A stretch of 32,988 bases of DNA from Paulinella micropora (lineage: Eukaryota > Cercozoa > Imbricatea > Euglyphida). The stretch is from positions 516,341 to 549,328 of the forward strand of contig BJOX01000289.1 of assembly GCA_009731375.1 (NCBI GenBank), written 5' to 3'. Every line of letters starts with the position of its first letter. Within the stretch, counting starts at the first letter, position 1. The notes beneath the pieces were generated by a model, which did not search any database, was not told the origin of the DNA, and saw only the letters and a program-made list of their open reading frames with translations. The translations under genes were made by a program, and so were the position numbers. Shown here in pieces: positions 7,801 through 16,288 of this stretch.

Positions 7801-8391
7801 ATGACGACCGTCAGAACTACACAATGGGGTGAGGTGTCACTGGTGGACGCCGTCCACCAGAAATATCCTACGTGGGACCGCAACCGCTGCGCCGCCCGGG
7901 TAAAACGGCATCTGCAGCTCCATCCATACAAACTAGAAAACATGAAACGCCACGTCTTCAAGAACCGCGGAGGGCGCAAGGACGGGACATGGGTCGCAAG
8001 CCCGGCCGCGGCGGCGGAGATTGTAGACAGCCTGGTGCACGATTTTGGCCGCAAAACACGGTCAGCCCCTGGGACAGTCCTCCGGCCGCGAAATCAGCCC
8101 CTTGTAGAAGTTATCCCCGCTCTCGCGCGCAATGGCGAGTGCATCGTCGACGCTGCGACAATTTTGGCTGAGCTGGGACCAGACACAACAGAAACCCTCC
8201 TCCCGGCTGCGAACGAGACACAAACTACAGTTGCGGTCCTGGCCGAAATTGAGGCATGGGGACCTCCCTTGTCGCCCCTGCCCGAATACCAGTTCTGCGG
8301 GAGCGAAGAAGAGCCACTTGCAGATCAAGGACAGCATGACGAAGACGGCTGGGTTGACTTGTCCGAAGGTTACGTACACAAGTTTTTTTAA
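7801..8391 (+). CDS. Hypothetical protein, possible DNA-binding N-terminus
   Basis: The 196-aa protein is not recognised. Its N-terminal 75 residues are basic and predicted helical (SLVDAVHQKYPTWDRNRCAA followed by RVKRHLQLH, then NMKRHVFKNRGGRK). The 'slvDAi....p..s...A.......l' rhythm loosely recalls BRO/MSV199-like DNA-binding domains, such as the one at 22025. The C-terminal half is acidic and low in structure, ending in DEDGWVDLSEGYVHKFF. It ends 1 bp from the convergent stop of the F-box-like gene. AATAAA at 8410-8415 could serve as its poly(A) signal. Function is unknown. Confidence 0.7.
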   Translation: MTTVRTTQWGEVSLVDAVHQKYPTWDRNRCAARVKRHLQLHPYKLENMKRHVFKNRGGRKDGTWVASPAAAAEIVDSLVHDFGRKTRSAPGTVLRPRNQPLVEVIPALARNGECIVDAATILAELGPDTTETLLPAANETQTTVAVLAEIEAWGPPLSPLPEYQFCGSEEEPLADQGQHDEDGWVDLSEGYVHKFF

Positions 8392-8392
8392 A

Positions 8393-8983
8393 TCAGTCGT
8401 GCGTTGTATAATAAAGATTGGCATTGAAACGAGGCAGAAAGCGCAGGCCGGTCTCGAACGCCCCGGCCTGCCACAGGAAACGCTGCCACTTATTGGGCTG
8501 GACTACTTCCCACCCACTGTTCCGGTAGGCCTCTAGAAAATGATACACCGGTACGTAGGACAGCACGACTACCTGTTCACGCCTGTTCCGCCTGGTAGGG
8601 TAAGAAGTCCGGCCCAGGGCCCTGACTGCCTCTACAAGCGTCACCAGCTCGTGACGGTGCTTGGCACAAAAGTGCTCGGCGCACAAGTTCTGTGAGTAAA
8701 TCGGCAACAGGCACTCGAAGCAGATCTTGTCTGCCTTCTTTTCGACTCGCGCCAGCAACATGTTGATGTTCTTGATCTTGAACGTAAACGCGGCGTTCAG
8801 CAGGCGGCGCAGGCCCTCGAAATCTGTGCCCGCTTTAGCCACGGCCTTGCGCCGCTTCCGTGGCCTGGGGCGGATGAAGCAGTTTGTGTGGCCCCGGAGG
8901 TAGACCACCGTGCGTGCCAGTTCGCCCGGGCCGAGCCACGACAGGACTTCCGTTAGCAAGTCGCCGGGCAGACGCTCTAGCAT
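8393..8983 (-). CDS. F-box-like protein with Cys/His cluster
   Basis: The 196-aa protein opens with LPGDLLTEVLSWLGPGELAR at residues 5-24. This fits the F-box consensus 'LP.dll.eIls.L...dl.r' that docks substrates to SCF (Skp1-cullin) ubiquitin ligases. A Cys/His cluster follows at about 85-110 (ICFECLLPIYSQNLCAEHFC, then KHRHEL) and could bind zinc. A basic patch (RPRPRKRRKAVAKAG) at about 38-52 may be a nuclear signal. Nucleocytoviruses often encode F-box proteins to redirect host ubiquitination, but usually with ankyrin repeats, and none are seen here. The F-box is short and judged by eye. A late-type promoter motif lies immediately upstream (8993-9011), so the protein may be late or virion-associated. 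Confidence 0.65.
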   Translation of the reverse strand: MLERLPGDLLTEVLSWLGPGELARTVVYLRGHTNCFIRPRPRKRRKAVAKAGTDFEGLRRLLNAAFTFKIKNINMLLARVEKKADKICFECLLPIYSQNLCAEHFCAKHRHELVTLVEAVRALGRTSYPTRRNRREQVVVLSYVPVYHFLEAYRNSGWEVVQPNKWQRFLWQAGAFETGLRFLPRFNANLYYTTHD

Positions 8984-8992
8984 TTTATAACT

Positions 8993-9011
8993 ATACTAGG
9001 CCACAAGAATA
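8993..9011 (-). promoter_or_regulatory. Late-type promoter motif
   Basis: On the minus strand this reads attcttgtggcctagtata, followed by an A/T-rich block and the ATG at 8983. It matches the TTCT..GTGGCCT motif preceding the structural genes at 15554, 17010 and 18415. Confidence 0.5.
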
Positions 9012-9022
9012 AAAAAAGGGTG

Positions 9023-10405
9023 CTACATCCGGGCTAACAGCCTCTGGCCCGTCGGCCCGCCCGGGCGCAGGCCCAGGAGCCGCGGAGGAGGAGGCGGCGG
9101 CCTCGGCGGCATGCCCAGCGCCGGCCGCTGGTCGACGCGCCTCACCATGCTGGGCGTGCGGTACGGGTGCATGCGGTGGTTTGGGTCGTTGGCGTAGACG
9201 TAGCCGTACACCGGCGGCCGCGGCGGCGGCGCCTGTTGCTCGCGCCAGCGCGCCTCGGCGGCTGCCTCGGCGTCCTTGCCAAACGCCACCATCTCCCGCA
9301 GCTTTTGCTTGTCCTTCTGGGCCAGGCTCTTGCCCTTGCGCAGGCGGCTCTTGGCCGCGTCGGCGTAGTGCATCATTTTCTGCAGGGCCGCGTGGTCTCC
9401 GCGCGACAGGTTCAGGTTCTTGGGCACCCAGCTCGGCGCGCGCCACGCGAGCTGGGCCAAGCGCAGTTCCTTGGTGAGCTCGTCCTTGCTCGGCTCCTTG
9501 GGCTTGTCGGGGCCCTTGAGCATGACCTCCCCGTCCGGAAGCGATGGCGGCGCCAGCCACGACATGTAGTTGTGTTCGAGCTTGTCTACTCGTTCGCTGT
9601 AGACCACGCACGCGTGCTTGGTGCCTGTCACTTCGGGGTCAGTGGCCTGCGCCAAGTGCCGGAAAAACGACTTCTTGTCCATCATTTGCCCGTAGTTCTC
9701 CCATAACGAATTAAGCGTCTTGTGGTTCTTGCTCAAAAACATGACTGTAAAAGACGTTTGCTCACGCATGATTGGAGAAACGCTCTGGCGGCCGGTCAGG
9801 TACTGGACGGCCACGAAGATTGAGATGTTGTAGTGCCTGTAAGTCCCAATGAAGTTGCTCATCCATCCATCCTGTGTATTGAGTATCCCGACGAGGTCGT
9901 CGAAGACGAGGAAACTAGGTTCGAGGTAGCCTTGCTGCTGGTAGCGCCTTTTCAAGTTGTCCACGTACTGCACCAAAACGTCCTTGTTGAAGCCTTCGTA
10001 CACCCGCACGTGCTGCTCCGACGCCCAGTGGAAGCGATAGGAGTGCTTGAACTTGGTGCGAACCATCACGAGCCCGAACTGGAACGCTCCCTTTTTGCGG
10101 AGGCACATCGAGTACAGTAACCAGCGCAAGAAATGGGTCTTACCTCTCTCGCTCTTACCGACCAGCACGAAAAGCTGGCCGGCCGTCGGGTCCTTGGGGT
10201 AGAAGTACTCGACGTTGCGCGAGAGCTGTTCCGGGTCCTCCGGCAGTTCTTCTTCTTCCTTCTCGTCCTTCTTCTTCTTTTTCTTTTTGGACTTCTTCTC
10301 CTTTTGTTTCTGGATGTACTCGTCTATCTTTTCCTCGATCGGTTCTTCTTCCTCCGCGTCGTTTGGCGCTGGCAGGGCGCCCACCGGGCCGGCATTGTCG
10401 TCCAT
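9023..10405 (-). CDS. A32-like (FtsK/HerA) genome-packaging ATPase
   Basis: This 460-aa ATPase would translocate viral DNA into the preformed capsid. The ATG at 10405 (MDDNAGPVG) is chosen; upstream in-frame sequence is antisense to the coiled-coil gene. Residues 18-57 are a highly charged Glu/Lys linker. Walker A is GKSERGKT at 83-90, and Walker B is FLVFDD at 165-170. The sequence IFVAVQYL after Walker B resembles the sensor strand of this family. The C-terminal 170 residues are an extra Pro/Arg-rich extension (PPRPPPPPPRLLGLRPGG) absent from compact A32 ATPases. The gene lies next to the large coiled-coil gene and upstream of the MCP cluster, a normal morphogenesis context. The identification as a packaging ATPase is strong. 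Confidence 0.88.
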   Translation of the reverse strand: MDDNAGPVGALPAPNDAEEEEPIEEKIDEYIQKQKEKKSKKKKKKKDEKEEEELPEDPEQLSRNVEYFYPKDPTAGQLFVLVGKSERGKTHFLRWLLYSMCLRKKGAFQFGLVMVRTKFKHSYRFHWASEQHVRVYEGFNKDVLVQYVDNLKRRYQQQGYLEPSFLVFDDLVGILNTQDGWMSNFIGTYRHYNISIFVAVQYLTGRQSVSPIMREQTSFTVMFLSKNHKTLNSLWENYGQMMDKKSFFRHLAQATDPEVTGTKHACVVYSERVDKLEHNYMSWLAPPSLPDGEVMLKGPDKPKEPSKDELTKELRLAQLAWRAPSWVPKNLNLSRGDHAALQKMMHYADAAKSRLRKGKSLAQKDKQKLREMVAFGKDAEAAAEARWREQQAPPPRPPVYGYVYANDPNHRMHPYRTPSMVRRVDQRPALGMPPRPPPPPPRLLGLRPGGPTGQRLLARM

Positions 10406-10451
10406 GGACCCCTTTTTCAAATGTCGTTGAGCGGCAATTAAATTTTTTTTA

Positions 10452-10475
10452 TTGTCTGGTGCTAGTTTTGTAAAA
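10452..10475 (+). promoter_or_regulatory. Late-type promoter motif upstream of the coiled-coil gene
   Basis: The segment attgtctggtgctagttttg followed by taaa lies 12-35 bp before the ATG at 10487. It matches the TTCTGGTGG-type motif seen before the MCP and its neighbours. Confidence 0.5.
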
Positions 10476-10486
10476 CAAAGGGGGGA

Positions 10487-13400
10487 ATGCCTCCCTCTTT
10501 CTACACCACGGCGCCATGGATGCGCCGGGAAGACAAGGAGAGCCTGTCGCGCAAGCTGACCAAAACACGCAAGCCGTCCTGGGTCGACAACAAGCCCGTT
10601 GTCCGCGGCAAACGAGCAGGGCCCACGGGCTATGCTGGCCAGACCGACAAACAAAGGGCCCAGAAGACCCGCGACATCATGAAGTGGGTAAACCCCGAAC
10701 TGCACCAGGCGCTGGGCATCCTGGAACCGCCCTCCCCGCCGCGCCCTGCCTCGCCTCCGCCACCGCGCTCGCGTTCTGCCTCGCCGCCACCACCGCGCTC
10801 GCGTTCCGCCTCGCCGCCACCACCGCGCTCGCGCTCCGCCTCGCCGCGCGGCCGCGGCGGTGGCGGCAGCGAGGACGAAGGCGGCGGCGGCGGCGGTGGC
10901 GGTAGCGAGGACGAAGGCGGTGGCGGCGGCGGTGGCGGCAGCGAGGACGAAGGCGGTGGCGGCGGCGGCGACGAGGACGAAGGCGGTGGCGGCAGCGGCG
11001 ACGAGGACAAAGGCAGCGAGATCAACTGGGACGCGGGTGGTGACGGCGGCGAAGGCAACGAAGACGGAGACGACGCCCCTCCTCCCGCACGCGCCAACAG
11101 CCCGCCGCCAGACGAGCAACCACTCGACGAGCGGCCCGCGTCGCCTGTTGAGTTTCAGCCAAACGGCGGGGCCCGGCCACTGCCTGACGAGTCGAAGCTT
11201 ATAGAAGATCTGCGATTGCAGATCAGCCAGCTGGAGAAGATGGTCGACCACAGTGACGCAACAGTACGCGTACAGGACGCAACGATCGGCCTCTTGGAAG
11301 ACGATATCGATTCCGCCAAAGCGGCGGTCGCTCTTATGCAAGGGGAGGCAGTTAACGCCAGAAAACTCGTGGACGCCATGAATGCTCAGTACAAGCAAAA
11401 ATTGACTGCAGCAGAGGAAGAGGCTGAGAGGCTGAAAAAGCTTTTGGCCGGCGCTGGCTTGGACGCCGAGAAACGCAGGCAAGCAGAGGCGCGCATCGCG
11501 GCCCTCCAACAGGAGAAGGGCGGCTGGCAAGCGCAGATACAAGAGGCAGAGGAACGCGCCAAAACACTAGCCAGACAAGTCGAAGAAGACAAGGAGTTCG
11601 CCGAGAAGCAGCAGACCGCTTTGGCCGAACAGAAGCGACTGAACGAGGAGTTGGAGAAGAACCAGACCAGCCTGCGCGAGGCCCACGACCGGGCGCTGGC
11701 CGAAAAAGACGAAAAGGCCAGAGAGTTACTGGACGCCAGGACAAAGCTGCAGCAAGAACAGGCGGCCACCAACCAGCGCCTGGAGGAGCTCAAGAGTCAA
11801 AGAGAGGAGACAGCGAGAGAACGCAAACGAGCCAACGACCTGGCAGCCTACGTCGCGCGCCTGGAGGCAACGATCAAGAACAGCGGAAATGACGGCAGGA
11901 GGATCGTCGACGTGAGCAACCAGTACCGACAATACACCGAACACCTCACCGCCGCCGCAAAGGGCCGTATCGACGAAGCAAACAAGAAGATCGCCCAGCT
12001 GCAGCAGGCGGGCCAGGGCCTCCAGAACGAATACAATATACTCGCGCAGCGGATGGTTATACTGCAGACAGAAAGGGACCACGCACTCGAACTGGCACGC
12101 GCAGAAAAGCTGGCCCACGAACGGCTGGAAAAAGTCGCGGACAGTGCAAGACAGGAAGCAGCACGGAAGGCGGCAGAGGCCGACAGGGCCGCGCGAGAGG
12201 CCGAAGCGGCCAAACAACAGGCAGCCCAGGCCAAGGGCGCTAACGACGAGCTGCAGCAGAAGGCAGCAGATGCAAAGGAAGCCGAACGGCGGGCTCAGCA
12301 GGAGAAACAAGAGGCGGAGCAAAAGGCGTCCAGCGCACAACAGGCGGCCGCGGGGCTGGCAGCAGAACTCAGGGACAAGAACGCGGCCACGCTCGGGTAC
12401 AGCGAAGAGAAGATGGAGCTAGAAAGCAAAGCAGAGGAGGCGGAACAAAAGGCAGAACTCTACCGACAGCAGGCGGCCGAGACAGCGCGCAATGCAGCGG
12501 ATGCCAGCAGGCAGGTGTTTGAGACAAACCAGAAGCTGCAGGAGATCAACGAGCGGGCCGCCGCGCTGGATAAGCAGCTACAGGAAGCTGAAAAAGCTTA
12601 CCAGGGGCTGGAGTCGGACAAGGCGGGCGTAGAGGCCCTACAGAAAAAGGCAGAGGCCCTGGCCGGCGAGTACTTGGATCAGATTACGCTCAAGGACAGC
12701 GAGATCGAGCAGCTACAAGCAGAACTCAAGGAGAGCAACGAGCGTCTGCAGACGGCAGAAGGCAACACAGAGGAGGAGAAAGCCAAGAACGCCAGGCTGG
12801 CACAAGAACTACAAGAAGCCCATCAACACAACCAAGAGCTCCAAGCGCGGGCCAGAGAATACAGGCGCAACCGCCAGCTGCTGCTACAGGACCTGCGCCG
12901 CAAGGCAGCGGAGATCAAGCAGTTGCAGACCGACTCCAAGCAACAAGCGAGGCTCGCGCGCGAGCAGAGGGCACTGGCAGAGGCGGCCCTGGAGCAAGTG
13001 GCGTCGCTCGGCGCAGAGGCCCAGCGAACTAAGAAAGCGAGCGAGGAGGCCCGCCACCGGCTGACGAAAGAAAACAAACAAGCCGTACAAGCACTGGAAG
13101 AGGCGCTAGCTCGCGAGAGCCTCTTGCAGCAAGACCTGGAGGCTGCTAACAAGGGTGGAGAAGCGCTGCAACAGCACGTGGACAGCCTGACACGCGAGAC
13201 CTCACAGCAAGAGATCTCGCTGGCTGAAGCGAGCGAGGCCTACAACAAGCTAACCAAACGAGTCGAGAAGCTCCGAGCACAACTGAAAATAAACACGGAC
13301 ACGATCGCGGAAGCGGACGAGACCGTGATGCAGATGGGCCACGAGAGCGAAAAACAGAGCAAGGAAATCCTCAAACTCAGGAAAGATCTCAAGGGCGCGA

Positions 13401-15202
13401 AAGACGCTCTGGCTAGAGCACGGGAGGGCAAGAAGGCAGAGACAGCCGCGGCCAGAGTCAAGGAGGCGGAACGCCTGCTCAAAGAGCGCCAGGTCAGCGA
13501 GGGCAAGCTGCGCCAGCTTACCGAGCGGCTCCAGGAATCCGAGGAACAGAAGGCCGCCCTAGAGAAGAAACACGCCGACTACAAGGAAAGGGCCAACGCG
13601 CTGCTTCAGAAAGACAGAAAGACTGCAGACAGCGTCCAGCAAAAGCTCCTCGGCCAGCTCAGGCGGTACCAGGAACAAATCAAGAAGTACAAGGAGTCCC
13701 AGGAAGTCTCGGGTGCCAGTGAGCTCGCACAACAGGCCACTGCTGCACAGCAGAAAGTCACCGAGCTCAAGGAAGCGGCGGTCGAGGCAGTGGCGCCCAC
13801 CCTGCCACCCGAAGAAAAGAAGAGGCTGGTGCACACGGCTAGCGCAGAGGAGTTCAGCGCATTCGTCAAGAGGTCGGGCATGGTGGACTTTATGAAGAAC
13901 ACGCTCGAGCGCGAGAAGGGCAGCTTCCCGCAGGGGAGCGGCATGGACAAGGCCTGGGAGTGGGCGCAGAGCCAAGTCGTGCCACTGTTCACTCAGCGAC
14001 CCGACGTGGGGCAGGCGGTGGGCGAAGGCCTCGTGACGCAGCCCAGCATCGTCAGTGGCTTCAAGGCCTTGTTCCGGGGCCTGTTTGCCAAGGGCTGGCT
14101 CCAGTCCCGGGGTCTCGCTGTCGAGGGCGCCGCTTCGGGCGTGCCCGTGCGGATGGCCGCCGGTGTCGGCGGGCCGGTGCGTCGTCAGGGCAACGGAGGG
14201 GTAGAGGACAGCGACAGGAGCGGCGCCGGCGTGCTGGTCGCGGCCTACGGCAGCAGCTCCTCTGCCAGCAAAGTCTTTAGCTTGGGACAACCCGGCGGCG
14301 GCGGCGACGACTCGACGTGGACGCCAGGGGCGAACGACCCCAACAGCCAGAGCGGCAACGCGAATCGAGCGACCAACCACAGCATTCCACCAGTGGACAT
14401 GGAAACGGCCAGTGACAGGGAGCTGGACACCAAGCAAGCCGAGCAGGAACTTTTGTATTATGCCATGAACGGGAAAACTCTGCCCAAAGGCCAAGAGAAG
14501 GAGAGCCTGAACATGCTGCGCGTGGGTGTCCTGGAGGCTATGCGCAAGCGAAATGTGGGCGTGAACGACAGAGAGCTGCTCGACAAGGTCCGGGGCAAGC
14601 CCGAAGAAGCCAAGGCTTTCTTGCGCGAGGGGACCAAGAGCGTCATCGAGAGCATCCTCAAGGACCCCGAGAACAGGCAAAAGTACAAGGACAACCTGGC
14701 CGTCAGGTACTTGGCCAACTTGGTGCTGACCGCCACGGCCAAAAACACCGAGGCGGACATGGACTACAAGATCTTTCCGGACCAGCTAGGAGAGTTGCCC
14801 GACAAGGACGTGCAAATCCTGACCAGCCAGAAGCTCACTTTTGAAGAGCGGCTCAAGGTAGTCCGAATGGCGCTGGCGTACGGCACCGACGAGTGGCACG
14901 ACCAGAAGCTCGTCACCAGCCTCAACGAGGAGCCCTCTGTCCCGCTGTTCGAGGAGCTGCTGGAGCGCAAGACGCGGAGCCAGGGCCCCGTGGGCCCGAC
15001 CGAGAAATCGCGCACGCTGCACGAAATGATCAACCGGGCCTCCGAGCGCATCCAGTCAGAGGGCAAGAGGGGCAAAAAGCTAATGAAGGAATGGCACAGG
15101 GTTTTGTCTAAGCTAGGCATCAAGCTCGTGAAACTAAACACCAAGAGAAAGGACAGGGCGGAGACGAACGAGGCACCGAGCAAGAAGCAGAAGAATAAGT
15201 GA
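10487..15202 (+). CDS. Giant coiled-coil protein, candidate capsid tape-measure/scaffold
   Basis: This is the longest gene, at 1571 aa. The order is: a basic N-terminus (1-80); three 10-residue Pro/Ser/Arg repeats of the SASPPPPRSR type (about 88-118); Gly/Glu/Asp-rich repeats (GGGGSEDEGG) to about 185; an acidic Pro-rich linker; then almost continuous heptad-like helix from about 225 to 1110, rich in Glu, Ala, Lys and Gln. The last 460 residues are less helical and probably globular, ending in a basic tail (EAPSKKQKNK). Long coiled-coil virion proteins act as tape measures in large icosahedral DNA viruses, and its place between the packaging ATPase and the MCP cluster plus a late-type promoter suit this. 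No enzymatic motif is seen. The functional proposal is inference; an SMC/myosin-like database hit would reflect only coiled-coil bias. Confidence 0.9.
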   Translation: MPPSFYTTAPWMRREDKESLSRKLTKTRKPSWVDNKPVVRGKRAGPTGYAGQTDKQRAQKTRDIMKWVNPELHQALGILEPPSPPRPASPPPPRSRSASPPPPRSRSASPPPPRSRSASPRGRGGGGSEDEGGGGGGGGSEDEGGGGGGGGSEDEGGGGGGDEDEGGGGSGDEDKGSEINWDAGGDGGEGNEDGDDAPPPARANSPPPDEQPLDERPASPVEFQPNGGARPLPDESKLIEDLRLQISQLEKMVDHSDATVRVQDATIGLLEDDIDSAKAAVALMQGEAVNARKLVDAMNAQYKQKLTAAEEEAERLKKLLAGAGLDAEKRRQAEARIAALQQEKGGWQAQIQEAEERAKTLARQVEEDKEFAEKQQTALAEQKRLNEELEKNQTSLREAHDRALAEKDEKARELLDARTKLQQEQAATNQRLEELKSQREETARERKRANDLAAYVARLEATIKNSGNDGRRIVDVSNQYRQYTEHLTAAAKGRIDEANKKIAQLQQAGQGLQNEYNILAQRMVILQTERDHALELARAEKLAHERLEKVADSARQEAARKAAEADRAAREAEAAKQQAAQAKGANDELQQKAADAKEAERRAQQEKQEAEQKASSAQQAAAGLAAELRDKNAATLGYSEEKMELESKAEEAEQKAELYRQQAAETARNAADASRQVFETNQKLQEINERAAALDKQLQEAEKAYQGLESDKAGVEALQKKAEALAGEYLDQITLKDSEIEQLQAELKESNERLQTAEGNTEEEKAKNARLAQELQEAHQHNQELQARAREYRRNRQLLLQDLRRKAAEIKQLQTDSKQQARLAREQRALAEAALEQVASLGAEAQRTKKASEEARHRLTKENKQAVQALEEALARESLLQQDLEAANKGGEALQQHVDSLTRETSQQEISLAEASEAYNKLTKRVEKLRAQLKINTDTIAEADETVMQMGHESEKQSKEILKLRKDLKGAKDALARAREGKKAETAAARVKEAERLLKERQVSEGKLRQLTERLQESEEQKAALEKKHADYKERANALLQKDRKTADSVQQKLLGQLRRYQEQIKKYKESQEVSGASELAQQATAAQQKVTELKEAAVEAVAPTLPPEEKKRLVHTASAEEFSAFVKRSGMVDFMKNTLEREKGSFPQGSGMDKAWEWAQSQVVPLFTQRPDVGQAVGEGLVTQPSIVSGFKALFRGLFAKGWLQSRGLAVEGAASGVPVRMAAGVGGPVRRQGNGGVEDSDRSGAGVLVAAYGSSSSASKVFSLGQPGGGGDDSTWTPGANDPNSQSGNANRATNHSIPPVDMETASDRELDTKQAEQELLYYAMNGKTLPKGQEKESLNMLRVGVLEAMRKRNVGVNDRELLDKVRGKPEEAKAFLREGTKSVIESILKDPENRQKYKDNLAVRYLANLVLTATAKNTEADMDYKIFPDQLGELPDKDVQILTSQKLTFEERLKVVRMALAYGTDEWHDQKLVTSLNEEPSVPLFEELLERKTRSQGPVGPTEKSRTLHEMINRASERIQSEGKRGKKLMKEWHRVLSKLGIKLVKLNTKRKDRAETNEAPSKKQKNK
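10748..10837 (+). repeat. Three 30-bp tandem repeats encoding Pro/Ser/Arg decamers
   Basis: Units begin at 10748, 10778 and 10808, with a partial fourth. Each encodes ASPPPPRSRS with few base changes. The SR-like decapeptides are potential phosphorylation or packing sites in the coiled-coil protein. Confidence 0.85.
10855..11015 (+). repeat. Gly-rich/acidic tandem repeat region
   Basis: Imperfect units of ggcggtggcggc followed by gaggacgaagg repeat about five times. They encode a flexible GGGG(S/D)EDEGG linker within the coiled-coil protein. Copy number is likely to vary between strains. Confidence 0.8.
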
Positions 15203-15239
15203 GATTCTTTTTTTTGTTGTAAGTTTTGTCATTAAAAAA

Positions 15240-15503
15240 ATGCACCACCTGCAGAGCTTCAACCCGCAGCTCGCGCTAGCGTTGGGCAAACTGAACGAAA
15301 AGGAATTGAGGCAGGCCGGCCGCAAGTGGCAGAAAGAGGCACAGGCCGAACAGAAAGTGCTCGAGGCCCTGCACAACACGATCGAGGAGGCGCCGCTCGA
15401 AAAGATTTTCCCGCCGCCCAAGGTGCAGGATGCACAGATCCTGCTGAAAATCTCGCCCGAACAGGCCAGGCAGTGCGAAGCGGCACTGAACGGCGCCAAG
15501 TAA
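15240..15503 (+). CDS. Small hypothetical protein, probably virion-associated
   Basis: The 87-aa, mainly helical, Lys/Glu/Gln-rich soluble protein has no recognised domain. A short Pro motif (EKIFPPPKVQDAQ) breaks two helices. It follows the coiled-coil gene by 37 bp and precedes the spliced gene. It belongs to the same-strand run that leads to the MCP, so a structural role is likely by position only. The upstream gap is T-rich without a clear late motif. Confidence 0.65.
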   Translation: MHHLQSFNPQLALALGKLNEKELRQAGRKWQKEAQAEQKVLEALHNTIEEAPLEKIFPPPKVQDAQILLKISPEQARQCEAALNGAK

Positions 15504-15514
15504 AAAATTTTTTT

Positions 15515-15537
15515 ATTCTCTGGTGGCCCTATTTAAA
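15515..15537 (+). promoter_or_regulatory. Late-type promoter motif upstream of the spliced gene
   Basis: The motif attctctggtggcccta followed by tttaaa ends 17 bp before the ATG at 15554. This is one of the clearest copies of the structural-gene motif. Confidence 0.6.
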
Positions 15538-15553
15538 CAAAAACGGAAGAACA

Positions 15554-16247
15554 ATGGCCGCCCCGCAACGAGGACCCGTGCGCCTGGCGACTACCGCCGA
15601 CGAGAAGTCGGCCGCGCACATCAACGATGCAGCGGAGCACGGGACTCAAACAGACCCCGTGGTCAAGACAGATGCCCTGGCCACCTCGAGTATCATCTAC
15701 TCTGCGCTCAATGGGATGCCCGATAGAAAGGATCCCACCATAGACAACATGAAGGGCATCGCCCAGCGCCTGAGCAAGAACAGCCTGGCCTCGTGGTACA
15801 AAGGGGCAGTTCTCCTTGTTGGCACTTACATGGAAATAGTCGACGTGTACGGGCAACTGTTTGCCGACACCAACTGCTTCACTATGCGGGCACCGCCCGA
15901 AGGAGGGCCACCGGGCCCTGTCATGCTGCCATGGCTTACCGAGCTCAGGTAGAAACATTTGATTGTATGATTGCAACCGAGCTCTTTTCCCTATGCTTGC
16001 ACAGGCGCAGCTACGGGAACGACTGGAATGGTAGGCGACGCAGTTTTCCGAGCGTGGCTAACTGCTGGTGTGTGTTATAGGTTGTATGCAGGCCGCCAGA
16101 ATGATTGAAGAATATCAGGCCTCGAAGATGCGTGACGAGCAATGGAGCCGTATCCCTTCAGTCTCTTCCTTCGAGCGCGAGGACGGCAACGTGCGCGGCT
16201 GGGTCGGCATCAACACTGCCAGCAACGAGGCTCTCGGCGGACGCTAA
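15554..16247 (+). CDS. Hypothetical protein encoded by three exons (two spliceosomal introns)
   Basis: The coding sequence is join(15554..15948, 16005..16030, 16081..16247), giving 195 aa. Without splicing the frame stops at 15952. Removing a 56-nt and a 50-nt GT-AG segment restores one continuous frame to the stop at 16245-16247. Exon 1 ends ...TEL-R with the codon split AG|G, exon 2 is only 26 nt, and exon 3 begins at codon G|GT. The product is soluble. It has a Thr/Asp-rich N-terminus, a hydrophobic helix near WYKGAVLLVGTYMEIVDVYG and a helical segment MQAARMIEEYQASKMRDEQW in exon 3. No family is recognised. It lies in the morphogenesis cluster behind a strong late-type motif, so a virion protein is likely. 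The exon structure is inferred by eye but phase-perfect. Confidence 0.8.
15949..16004 (+). other. Spliceosomal intron 1 (56 nt)
   Basis: The intron begins GTAGAAAC and ends TGCTTGCACAG, with a pyrimidine-rich stretch ctcttttccctat before the acceptor. The flanking exon ends are CTCAG and GCGCAG. An in-frame stop (TAG) lies at its very start. Confidence 0.78.
16031..16080 (+). other. Spliceosomal intron 2 (50 nt)
   Basis: The intron begins GTAGGCGA and ends TGTGTTATAG. GCTAACTG about 20 nt before the acceptor matches the CTAAC branch-point consensus. Its removal joins GGAATG to GTTGTATG in frame. Confidence 0.78.
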
Positions 16248-16288
16248 AAAAAGAAAGTTGTGTCTCTTTACGAGTATAGATATAAGGG

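Noticed and set aside
10406-11542. N-terminal extension of the packaging ATPase frame to 839 aa
   Set aside because: The extension is antisense to the repeats and coiled coil of the gene at 10487 and reads as low-complexity Ala/Val/Arg. The ATG at 10405 gives a normal ATPase.
13559-14680. 373-codon minus-strand frame inside the coiled-coil gene
   Set aside because: It is an antisense shadow of the C-terminal region of the 1571-aa protein, with Leu/His/Gly-rich composition and no supporting context.
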